From Centroberyx gerrardi (Eukaryota > Chordata > Actinopteri > Beryciformes > Berycidae), in the NCBI RefSeq assembly GCF_048128805.1, contig NC_135999.1, forward strand, positions 22,704,159-22,768,158: a DNA stretch of 64,000 bases. Reading direction: 5' to 3'. Both the position numbers and the translations under genes were made by a program. Below, one piece after another: positions 35,471 through 45,839 of the stretch. The notes beneath the pieces are model-generated. The model ran no database searches and had not been told where the DNA came from. It saw nothing but the letters and a program-made list of their open reading frames with translations. Position 1 is the stretch's first letter, and every line of letters begins with the position of its first letter.

Positions 35471-36174
35471 AGATGGAGGCATTTGAGGTCACAGCCATCC
35501 GAGAGTCTGGGGCCTCGACTCCTGATAGAGGTCTTCAATGTAAAAAGACTCATTAAATCTGTATATTTGTAGCAGTGGCAGAGATTCCTCCCAGTTCCTC
35601 CTCATGGTAGGTTTACCTGCCCGGGCTAAAATGGTTCCTGCTCTCCAGAGCTGGGTATAGAAAAAAACCCACAATATTACCTGGTACCACAACTGCTTTA
35701 GGTATCAAATTGATCAAAAAGCTTCAGTATGTTGGATTCTCTTCTTCTTGTTTCTAGCCATTTGAATCAACAGACTCAGTTGGTCTGATTCTGTTTAGAA
35801 ACAGATGGTGTGTGCAGAAGTTATAGAGAAAATGATTCACTGCATAATGTGATGTACTTACTTTTAATAAAGAAAAGTATTAAAAAGTACTGTTTTAGGA
35901 CTGTCATCAGAACCAATATCAGTATAGAAAAGTTTCTAAAAATACCAACATCTATATTGCTCACTGTTGTCAGGAACTGTGTAACAGCCTACCACATTTC
36001 AGTTGGTCGGTTTTCAGACTAGAGAAAAGAGACCATGACAAGAATGTGACTCATCTTGTATCTGGGAAAATGTAAAAAAATATATATCTTTTTTTCTTCT
36101 CTTGCAAGGAAACAAAGTTTGATCTGTGGTGTTGATTTACAGTTTTTATAAAGCACATTGTGAATACAATTCCA

Positions 36175-36180
36175 ATTAAA
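36175..36180 (+). terminator. exosc9: Probable exosc9 polyadenylation signal
   Basis: ATTAAA (in CCAATTAAAATC), the commonest variant signal, lies 705 bases after the exosc9 stop codon. A T-rich stretch follows. The intervening 3' UTR holds nothing recognisable. Confidence 0.45.
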
Positions 36181-36600
36181 ATCTTTTTCAACAAAAGTGA
36201 CCTTTTTATTGTTTAAATTAGGAAAAAAGGTGTGTAAGGTTTGTAAGGGGTTCTTTAGTGGGGTCGGTTTAAAAACATTTAACTGAAAATAAAGCAGGCA
36301 GGTCTATTGTAAATGAATTCTGTTGGGTTTTCCTATTATAATTGAAGAGGCACACTGTGTGACTGGAATGGCTGTTGAAATGAAGGTCTTTGGATGTAGT
36401 CAGATTGTTATAGAGGGACTTCTGCCCTGCTGAAGTGTCCTCCAGCAAGACATTGAATCCCTGCCACCTCGATCAGTGCTGTTCTGTAGCTGATTCTGTG
36501 CGTTGGTCTCCCTGTGGAAAGCAAAAAGAGAATCGGATCAGAGGTCAAAGTATCACGTTCTCTTCAACCATAATTGTGTAGCAAGAAAGAACAAAACCAC

Positions 36601-36672
36601 AGGTTCCACCGAGATTTGAACTCGGATCGCTGGATTCAGAGTCCAGAGTGCTAACCATTACACCATGGAACC
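36601..36672 (-). tRNA. tRNA-Gln (anticodon CTG)
   Basis: On the minus strand the 72-base gene starts GGTTCCATGGTGTAATGGTT and ends in CTCGGTGGAACCT. The 7-bp acceptor stem (GGTTCCA/TGGAACC) pairs fully. The anticodon loop is CTCTGAA, giving CTG, and the T loop TTCAAAT is normal. There is no intron and no encoded CCA, as usual in animals. The sequence looks functional. Confidence 0.95.
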
Positions 36673-37037
36673 CCAACTGTCGTTTTCCGCACATATCATA
36701 GTTTATAAAATATCTACTCACCCGGATGTGGTCCTACATTTGATAAGCATCTAAATGCGAAAAGGATAACATACAATGATGACCTGTTCGTTTTTTTTAT
36801 TGGTTTATTTGTTGACTTTTCGTAGCTCTACGAGGAACGACAGAATTGCATAACGCTTTGATTCAACATCACACAACTAAATGTGCGTCTAATGCTAATT
36901 TTCTGAAATGACAGCAGCTAGCTAAATTCTGTACTGTTAGCATGTTTGCTAATGCGCGTCCGCTGTAGAACGCTGCACGTGTGACACATTTTAACAGTTA
37001 ACATAAATTCAGTTTCAATAGAAAGAAAAAACATCGC

Positions 37038-37111
37038 TGGCCAGTACGGGGATCGAACCCGCGACCTTGGCGTTATTAGCACCACGCTCTAACCAACTGA
37101 GCTAACCGGCC
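37038..37111 (-). tRNA. tRNA-Ile (anticodon AAT)
   Basis: On the minus strand the 74-base gene starts GGCCGGTTAGCTCAGTTGG, has anticodon loop CTAATAA (AAT) and a T arm with GGTTCGATCC, and ends TACTGGCCA. The acceptor stem pairs with one G-T wobble. It matches animal tRNA-Ile-AAT closely. It lies 366 bases from the tRNA-Gln gene on the same strand and looks functional. Confidence 0.95.
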
Positions 37112-38445
37112 ATGTGTCACCTCACACTTCATATCAATATACATAAATTATCAATCAGTAGAAAAGCACAGTATGTGTTTAATGAAATCTAGTAGTCCAA
37201 AAAAGGCCATTGCGCGGACTCCAGAAGATTCAGTTTAAACAAGGAATGGTTAAATCGTATTTTATTTACTGGCAGTCAGACGAATAACAGAACAGAATAT
37301 GAAAATGACTATGACTCCTCTGATCCCATTGTTATCTCTCCTCCTATAGTATAACTTCTCTACTAAATCACATCTAACTATAACATTCACATTTTTCGAG
37401 CTGCAAACGTTTATAGCCTATGCCTTGTAGTGAAAAGTATCGATCTGGACCATTTTGTAGACAATATCATGCAGCCATTAGATTTGTAACTGTTACCATT
37501 GAATGAAACAACGCCCTTTTGGGTTCAACATTTCAAACATAGAACTTTCTACATATCCACAAATCCAATCTCCCATTCATTATCAATAGGTGTCACTTGA
37601 TGACATCACACATTAGAGTTTTAATTGGTTCTTTGGTTTCTAGCTTTTCTAGCACACAGCTGGTCTTCTCCAAAAACATTGTTTGGGCTGCGTATAATGG
37701 AATAAAGGAGTGTATTCATTTTTAGGGCGAGTTCTCCTATTTTCTGTTTGGCAGTATTTTTTAATCACATAAAGACTGCAGTGCATATTTGGGCTGTAGC
37801 TGATTTAACTGCTAATTAGAAATAAATAGGACATCCATTTGAGAAACCAACACATGAAACTGATGATAACAAAGCCTAAAGAATTTCACTGTCTGTACGA
37901 TTTTCTGACTGATAAATCACTCATATGTGTTGTCTCATGTCATGTCTCGTGTTCACACAAAGCACACAACTGACATTAAATAATGATTACAAGTTGGAAT
38001 GCACATGCAGCACAAGTGTTTACACTATTAATATTAATGGTGTGTGTACAACGTTCATTTTCACTGACTGAGCACAAAGCAAACTTTCACAAACTTGCAG
38101 ACCTCTTATGCTGCAATGAGTCACGATGTACTAAGCATTCTCCCATAAACCGTTTATCCGTCTTTTACATCTTTTTCTGTATGAACACAATGGCATGAGA
38201 TCACTTAACAGATCAAACATATACACACCCGATCACACACTGATTTGTTAGGGTGAACAGAACTTCTAAAGAACATGCACAAGTGTTTGTTTAAAAGACG
38301 GCATGATGTTGTATAGATGTGTGATAGCTTTTTTTTTTTCTCCAAAGATAGATAGGCTATACACTGAGGTTTTAGCTTTCTGTGGCTGTGCTTTATAGTA
38401 TGTTTGTTCCCAAGAAAAGCAAGGCATTCAAGTAGAGAAAGAACT
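37112..38445. other. Intergenic sequence with nothing recognised
   Basis: This is AT-rich unique-looking sequence without exons, tRNAs or identifiable repeats. The only long frame (37983-38198) has no domain. Confidence 0.6.
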
Positions 38446-38446
38446 T

Positions 38447-38486
38447 ACATTTTCAGCATTTAGCTCACGCTCTTATCTAGAGCAAC
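38447..38486 (-). mobile_element. SINE core or tail fragment
   Basis: CATTTAGCTCACGCTCTTAT followed by CTAGAGCAAC is the reverse complement of the fish SINE core 'gttgctctggataagagcgtctgctaaatg'. It lies about 60 bases from a hAT MITE. Confidence 0.5.
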
Positions 38487-38546
38487 AATACCATGAATGC
38501 AACAGTATGATACCCTTTAATTCCTATATCGACAATACCATTAAGT

Positions 38547-38845
38547 CAGTGATTCTCAACCTTTTTCACATCAAGGACCCCTAATTTACTACACATTAGA
38601 GCCACAGACTCCCATTTGATGAGATTTTTGTCTCTCAGACCCAAATCTGAGAATATCTTTATTGTTAGATATGATTTTGTCCAGAATTCCTTAGCTATTG
38701 TAGGTAGAGAGATAATAGTGAAGCTAAAATAGTCATTCTTCTACATTCTCTAATTGTGTTAACTTCTTGTAAATGAAATAATGCTTAAGTTTAACAATTA
38801 TCAATTTGCTGGGGACCCCGAGGAACCCCCTCAAGATAAGTGATA
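38547..38845 (+). mobile_element. hAT MITE, copy 2 (right end lost)
   Basis: It starts CAGTGATTCTCAACCTTTTT and is collinear with the copy at 40,091 up to the GGGGACCCCGAGGAACCCCC segment. The right terminal repeat cannot be found, so the copy is truncated or diverged at about 38,840. Confidence 0.75.
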
Positions 38846-39688
38846 AGTGACACCAGTAAGCTGTACCAGTAAGGAAGACGGAGGTAGAAAAGTTATTTCC
38901 AAATGTCTCTGTGAATCGACAGCTTGAATGACATCAATGTTTTTCCTCTTAAGGCCCATTCACACTTGTGGAATGCAACCATATTAGTGTGGTACCATAC
39001 AATACTATACAATACAATACAATATACAGTACAGTGATTGAGCATGCATATGAATTAAGTGCAGGAGATGGAAATAGAGATTGTGCGTGCGCATGTTAAA
39101 TGCTGGCTAAAGCAAAATCGTAGCTGTATGCATTTTTAATCATCTCATTATTAATGACTTGCTTATTTTATTGTTATTTGTTGGTCTTTCCATTTCTCCT
39201 TCTTTAAATTATGCTTCATAACTGCATGTAACCTTGATATTTTCTTCCTTTTTTTTCTCTTTTCAAGACAAGCCTAACTAGGGACAGGAGTTGGAAACTA
39301 GCAATAGCTATAATCTCTCTATGCAGAACATCAGTTGCATCAACTTGTTTGTAACCAGTTGAAGTGGCACTGTGTTCATTTGCATTGTCTCTATCAAATG
39401 AATTAATAAATAAAGACATAAAATAAAATGTGTTTCGAGGCAAGGTGGGAAAGGCCTGCGCTCACATCCAGGAGTAAATTCAAAGCGCCTGCCTGGAAGA
39501 GCGGCTGAGATGTGGCTGAGAAATGTGCAGTCATTCGTTTTTGAGGTTTTCATCCCAAACGCAAAGAACATTTTGAAGAGATTGTGAGATTATGCCTTCA
39601 CTGTGTGGCCTGTTTGAAGAGTAATAACTCCAGGCATTGTAAGCTTTTGCACTTATGTAACAGACTGATTCTAAGAAATGTTTTTTCG

Positions 39689-39705
39689 GGGGGGGGGGGG
39701 GGGGA
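39689..39705. repeat. Poly-G tract
   Basis: A run of about 16 G lies in intergenic sequence; it is potentially G-quadruplex-forming and prone to length error. Confidence 0.8.
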
Positions 39706-40090
39706 GAGGAGAGGTTGCCTCATTCTTGGCACATCACAGGTGCATGACAGCAAAATATGTCGGTCATTTAAGCAGCACTTGACATGCCTCATCCTGTGGA
39801 TGCGTTTATGAGGAATCCAAAATTTGTTTTAATCCAAACAAAATCCCTGATGGTAGTAAAGGTGTTTACTGAAAAGTCCTGGCACTCATCTTATCTTTCT
39901 AGTGGAGATAATACATTTTGGCAGCAAAGCGTTACTCAGAGAGGGAGAAACAGAGAGACTGCAGCCAACATGTTTTCCCAACTCCCTTATCCTTAAAGGA
40001 ACTTTTGTGGTGGTGGTGAGGCTGGGAGTCACAGGTACATCATTTCAATCCCTCATTTACAGTTTAGACAGAAGTGAATGTCCTCTAGAT

Positions 40091-40415
40091 CAGTGATTCT
40101 CAACCTTTTTCATATCAAGGACCCCTAATTTAGTCCACATTAGGGCCACGGACCCCCATATGATGAGATTTTGTCTATAATATTTTTTTTGTTATACACG
40201 ATTTTGTCCAGAATTCCATGACTATCTCTATTGTAGGTAGAGAGATAATAGTGAAACTATGATCAAAATAGCCATTCTTCTACATTCTCTAATTGTGTTA
40301 ACTTCTTGTAAATGAAATAATGGTGAAATTCAACAATTTATCAATTTGCTGGGGACCCCCTGGAACCCTCTCAAGGACCACTGGTGGTCCCCGGACCCCA
40401 CGTTGAGAACCACTG
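40091..40415 (+). mobile_element. hAT MITE, copy 3 (complete, 325 bp)
   Basis: Left end CAGTGATTCTCAAC and right end GTTGAGAACCACTG are inverted repeats. The 8-base flanks CTCTAGAT and CTCTACAT agree at 7 of 8, the hAT target-duplication length. There is no ORF. It is the reference copy for this small family in the window. Confidence 0.85.
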
Positions 40416-40954
40416 CTCTACATGGCGCTCTCGATGCTTTACAACGCTACGATTGAACATATCGGCTGTCTCGTGAGCATGGAAGTGGGTCGCAGGTTTT
40501 GCTTTCATAGTAGAGTTGCCTACTGAATAAACACAGATTGAATGTTAAGACTATAAAAGTGTGCAAGTAAATTTCTCTTCACCCACCATCCACTCATCCA
40601 CAATTTTTGAGACTTTCTACTTTCTTTTTAATTTGTCCCCGTGCTCAAAAACAGATGTATCATAGATAATGGGAAAACTGTCGGTTGGACGGGGATGTTT
40701 TACGAGCAGACATCAATCAAACAGTAACCTGTAATTCTATTTGTCACTGCTTGCGCCTGAAATTTCCATAAAGTTGACTTGAGCTCTAGTTTCGACGCCT
40801 CCCTCCTCGCCACTACGCTTGCAAATTTTCAACGCTCACCTTTCCACATTTACCTGTCCACATTCAAATGAACTTTGCCTGCGAATTTACACCCCAGTGG
40901 ACATTCACAGTTATTTACTGTTTTGAGGATTAGGGAGGATTAGGGCCGTGCTCT

Positions 40955-41056
40955 CACTGAATCAGAGGCATACCGTACATTTCCTTCTCATTGTATCAGA
41001 AGCGTGCCGTACATTTCCTTCTCATTGTATCAGAAGCGTGCCGTACATTTCCTTCT
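40955..41056. repeat. 34-bp minisatellite, three tandem copies
   Basis: Copies at 40955-40988, 40989-41022 and 41023-41056. The second and third are identical (starting CATTGTATCAGAAGCGTGCC) and the first differs at about six positions. It lies just beyond the slc25a51 stop codon and is probably within its 3' UTR. Confidence 0.95.
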
Positions 41057-41119
41057 TACATTCTGCTGGGGAGGGAAGGAGTGTACTCGCTGTTTCCCCA
41101 CACTGCCCTCTCCTCCCCT

Positions 41120-43718
41120 TCACAGCACTTTCAGCAGCAGCTCATAAGTGGCATTAATAATCCCCCATGACAGAATCGACCTGTGATAGTTGAGGTGCAC
41201 CCCGCGGTACAGCAGCGCCACCCTCCCCTCACGCTCTTTCAAAATGGTGGCTAGGATCTCCCGGACGGTTAGGAACCTGCCTCCGACTTGGGCTTGGGCA
41301 TGGGACTTGATCACGTTGAGTGGGTAGAACATGGCGCCCAGGAAGGCTCCCAGCAGCCCGCCGCAGATGAAATCATTGAGGAGGTGCGTGGCATGGCCCT
41401 GGGCCTCTGGGAGGAGCTCCTTCAGAGGGCCCCGCAGGGCAAAGAACAGGGCGTTGCTGGGGCCGTTGCGGAGCAGAATGGGCACCAAGCCACGGTAGCA
41501 CTCCCACACGCCATGCTCTGAGCGCAGCAGGAAGCTGAAGGTGTGGGCGGTGTTGTGGAAGCGGCTGTGGTGCCTGGGGTCCTGAAGCAGCGTCTGCACC
41601 CGCTCAAAGGGAGTGAGGACAGCTTCAGCCGTGCCTTTTAGAAAAAGAATATGTTTTTAGTTCAGTGACAATGAATTTGACATTGAATGATAATGTTTTT
41701 CTTGAGCTTAAGTATTTGACATAGTCATGGACATCATATTTTACCATCTCAGGGAAACCTGTTACTTTTGTTTACGAAACAGTCCGCACTCCTATATGTA
41801 TTCCAGGTTCTCAAACTATAAGGACGTCATTAAATCATAAAACAATTACACACACACACACACACACTGATATTCTTGCTACTTAACTTGTGGAAATAAC
41901 TGCCTATTATTTCAACATAAAGTGAACTAGCAAGAGTACCAGTGTGCTCCAGTAATTTTTTATGATTTAATGTAAACCTGTTACCTGCCAGGATTGCAGC
42001 AACACTGCGTGTCAGCAGCTCGGGCGCTCCTTTGGGGCGAGGCAGGAGACGAGAGAAGTCTTCATATCTAGGACGACACCATAAAATCAACTACAAGACA
42101 GATTTGCGAGGTTAGGAAAGATTTATAGTACAAACTGCTCTCATGGAAAAAACCCAGGAAACAACAAACTGGCATGGCTGGCAAGTCCATGTTAGGAATG
42201 CAAACCGCATAGTTTCACACTAAAACAAATAAGTTGTTTGTTTCCTTGTTCTCCAAGGTAATGTATCTGTGTGTTGTGTGTGTTGTCCTTGTTTCAAATT
42301 GTATTCAAAACCAGGTTGAATGGGTTGTTGTATATACCCTCTTGATCTTTGATGCCTACTGAAAATATACAATGATTTATACTTTTACTAATATGATTTC
42401 CAGTATGCATATTATTAATATGTATTGATGTGAACCCATTTGATGAGGATATGACTTGAATGGTTTCACCTGTGACCCACAAACACCCTATATAACAGAG
42501 TGCAGAAAACCTTTTTATCTTTCATAAAATAAATTTTGCTTAAAAATATCCTGAAATGTCCTATGTCTGAAAACTGTTCAGTACCTACACATTTGTCTCT
42601 ACTAACCATGCTGTATTCTGTAGCATGCAGTGTGGAAAAATATGATCATACTAGATGAAAATTACAACATTAACACCTTCAAATCATACTGTAGCCCAAA
42701 TGCTGAAACTGTCATGCGCACACGTTTAGTCACTTACAGGCCAAACATGATGGCTGCAGTCGTGGTTTTCTGTAGCAGGGGAGGCAGCAGGCCCCTGTAC
42801 AGGTTCCTGAGGCCTTCTGACTGCAGCTGACGCAGCCCCTCCGACGCACAGACCCCGAACAACTGCTGACGAAACAGCACCTGGAGGGAAGAGGGTGGAT
42901 GGATGGACAGATGGGCAGACAGATGCATAGACGGATGGGTCAACCACTTGCATCTAAATGGATTTCACAGTCACTGTCATGAAAATGTGCATAGAGATCT
43001 CCGGATCAAATTCTCAACCTGCATTTCCGTCACTTATATGAGATGTTTATATCATCAGGCCTCTAATCATCATGATCATCATCATCATTATCATGATCAT
43101 CATCATCATGAAGCTGTATAGAGAGAAGAGAATCTTAGGCCTAGATTTCGTTAGATTTCTCTGTTTAAACAAAGATACAACATTGAGAAAAACTAATCAG
43201 TAAATAAACGATGGCAGTTTGGCTGCTCCTGAAACAGAGAGAGGCTTAATGAAGCATCGCATTAGTTCAGACAGGACACGTAATTCATGCGTGCCACATC
43301 AGCTGATTGTCAGCTGATCTAAACAAACACCAATCACATTCGGCAGTTCAAACAAGGCGGTCCACTTAAACTGTCAGCTGCTGTTGACTGTAAAACCATT
43401 AATACATGGAGTTAAAACCTGACTGAAATATATGCAACATTGTGCAAATTAAAACAGTACAAGGCCACATGCAGGGAGTTAACGTTATACAAACAAGCAC
43501 TCTAAACAACAACAGTAAGTAGACGAGCTCTGTGTTCAAAAAGTAAATCAACTGAGCTCCTTTACCTTGTATATGGGGAAGGTGATGAATATGTTGGTGA
43601 AGGCGGCGCAGGAGCCACAGATGTCGTGCTTGTTTCTGTGGTCCACATTAGGGAGGAGCGCCCTTCTACTTCCTCCACCTCCTCCTTCCCCCTCAGTCTG
43701 CTGTGACCCCGGGGCCAT
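41120..43718 (-). CDS. slc25a51: Mitochondrial NAD+ transporter SLC25A51 (complete, 4 coding exons, 297 aa)
   Basis: SLC25A51 is an inner-membrane carrier that brings NAD+ into the mitochondrial matrix (family knowledge). Minus-strand coding exons are 43566-43718, 42738-42880, 41985-42067 and 41120-41634; phases join and the 297-residue product equals the human length. Family signs, in order: [20 protein letters not shown] then [91 protein letters not shown]; and [20 protein letters not shown] followed by LKVL. These include the degenerate carrier signatures (FPIYKV, TPFERV, YPLNVIK). SLC25A53 fits less well. I chose the ATG at 43718, because the upstream in-frame ATG (43745) lies before a good acceptor (TTATCTCAG), meaning the 5' UTR is in another exon. 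That 5' intron would contain a CR1-group LINE. A candidate 5' exon near 52,510-52,600 is only a guess. Confidence 0.93.
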
Positions 43719-43844
43719 GAAGCTGCCTGAGATAAAGAAGGTCACACTGCTACAGGAGGCATGTCCCGGGCCGAGGACGCGCCCCCAACTGTACCTGCTC
43801 CTGTCCTGAAGGGAGAGGAGGGGAAAGTATCAAAGCATCAATTC

Positions 43845-45832
43845 AAAACTATGGATCACCCCACAAATAAAACACCTTCTCAATAAAAAGAAACAAGCCT
43901 TCAGGCAGTGGGACCTCGCAGCACTTAAAACTATCAGCCGAGACATAAAAAATGAAATTTTCAAAGCCAAATTGAACTGCAAAAATAAACTGGAGCAGGA
44001 ATTTGCAAAAATGAACACTAAACAAGCCTTTCAGCGAGTTAGGGCACTGACTGGACAAGCTGCTAAGCAGACCACTTGCACATCAGACCCCATCTCCTTT
44101 GCCAACAACCTCAACGACTTTCACGCCCGGTTTAACACCTCTGACTTTTCAGCAGAGTGTGAAAGCCTCCTGGACTCTCTGCCCTCCCATGAGTTGGAGT
44201 ACGAGTCCCTCCTAACCAGGCGAGATGTCTACCTCTAGCTTCTGAGGTGCAAACCTAACAAGGCCCCCGGGCCGGATGGAATCACAGGGCAGGTTCTGAA
44301 AATCTGCACCCTGGAACTATCACCCATCCTCCACTCCCTCTTCCTCAGATCTCTCTGCACTTCCACAATTGCAGTCATATGGAAGACCTCAACTGTCATC
44401 CAGTTCCTAAAAAACCCCACCCATCTGGCTTAAATCACTATAGGCCTGTAGCCCTCACCTCCATCATAATGAAGTGTCTTGAGAAACTGGTCCTCAACAT
44501 CATTCTCCCACACGTCGCACCATCCCTGGACCCCCTCCAGTTTGCATATAAGCAAAAGAGAGGCACAGATGATGCAGTGGCCTGTCTCCTGCACTATCTA
44601 CTACAACATCTGGACACCCCTGGAAACCATGCCAGACTACTCTTCATTGATTTTTAGCTCTGCCTTTAACACAATCCAACGTCATCAGGTCATCAGAAAG
44701 CTACGGCACCTTCAAGTTCCATCTCCACTAATTCACTGGATCCATAACTTCCTCTCCAACAGACCACAGGCAGTGAGGGTTGACAACTCATTGTCACACA
44801 CTATCAGTCTTAACAGTCTGATGCACCCCAGGGCTGTGTGCTGAGCCCATTTCTCTACACTCTCTACACAAATGACTGCCAAAGCCCATCTCCCACTACC
44901 ATCTACTTCAAATATGCAGATGACACAGCCATCCTCGCACTGCTCAATGACAAGGACTCTCTCTCTGCCTACCAGCACTCCATATCCCACTTCAGCACAT
45001 GGTGCGACAATAACTTTCTACACCTCAACATCTCAAAAACCAAAGAACTGCTCATAAGCCCTCCTGCAACACCGGATCATACCCCCAGTCACACCATAAT
45101 TAAGGGAGAGACGGTAGAGGTGGTTGAGGCCTTCAAATACCTTGGAATCACATGGGACAATAACCTCAGCTTCAATCAGCATACCACAGACATTCACAGA
45201 CGCTGCCAACAGAGACTTTCAGCCATCCGCAAATTAAAACATCTGTCCGTCCAACCCCATCTCCTCCTCTTCCTGTATCACAGTATCATTGAGCCAGTTC
45301 TTCTGTATGGTGCCATCTGCTTTTTCAACATGCTGACAGGTGCTAATAAGAACAGACTCCTAAAAATCACCCATTCAGCCACCAAACTAATCGGTCTTCC
45401 CACTCCCAACTTATCCAACCGTACCACCAAAACTCTGACCCATAAAGCACACATAATCGCACAGGACCCAGAACACCCACTTCACCAGCACTTTACCCTC
45501 CTTCCCTCTGGTCGTAGATATAGAGTACCCATGTGCAGGAGGGCCCGCTTCAGCAAGAGCTTTGTCCCTTCTGCCATACAAGCTTTAAATAGGAACATCC
45601 CCCCGTCCCGGTGAATATTAACTTTTTGTAACTTGTTTGTACAATGTCAGTATGTTTTTGTCTCTGTACCACTGTACAATGTCAATGTGTTTTTGGGTTT
45701 CTGTTTATTGATTGTGTTTTGTTTTGTTTTTGTTTTTTTTCTGTTATTTTGTATCATGTCTGAACTGTTTTCGTGTGTGCATCAACTGTGAAAAGAATTT
45801 CCTCTCTGAGGACAATAAACTAACTAACTAAG
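43845..45832 (+). mobile_element. CR1-group (Jockey superfamily) LINE, 5'-truncated
   Basis: The readable reverse-transcriptase protein begins mid-ORF2 (WITPQIKHLLNKKKQAFRQW) and covers PNKAPGPDGITGQVL, NHYRPVALTSIIMKCLEKL, DPLQFAYKQKRGTDDAVACL, LLFIDF.SAFNTIQ (motif A), APQGCVLSPFLYTLYTND, YADDTAILALL (catalytic motif), KYLGITWDNNL and RRARFSKSFVPSAIQAL. The reading frame is interrupted by two stops (after TRRDVYL and in LLFIDF*SAFN) and two small frameshifts, so the copy is dead. It ends AGGACAATAAACTAACTAAC, the family-style AATAAA plus short tandem tail. The endonuclease and ORF1 are missing by 5' truncation. It is opposite in strand to slc25a51, in its upstream intron. Rex1/Babar is the likeliest family. 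Confidence 0.85.
44838..45614 (+). pseudogene. LINE reverse transcriptase, C-terminal half (longest surviving frame)
   Basis: This 258-codon frame holds the RT catalytic motif KYADDTAILA, the thumb region and the conserved C-terminal PSGRRYRVPMCRRARFSKSF. It is the best-preserved piece of the LINE above, not a host gene. Confidence 0.85.
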
Positions 45833-45839
45833 TGAGTTT

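Noticed and set aside
40955-41056. CRISPR-like array
   Set aside because: The three 34-bp units are directly abutting with no spacers and lie in an animal genome.
43719-43745. Upstream in-frame start for slc25a51 (MTFFISGSF...)
   Set aside because: A pyrimidine-rich CTTTATCTCAG acceptor lies between this ATG and the chosen one, so the upstream codons are most likely intronic.
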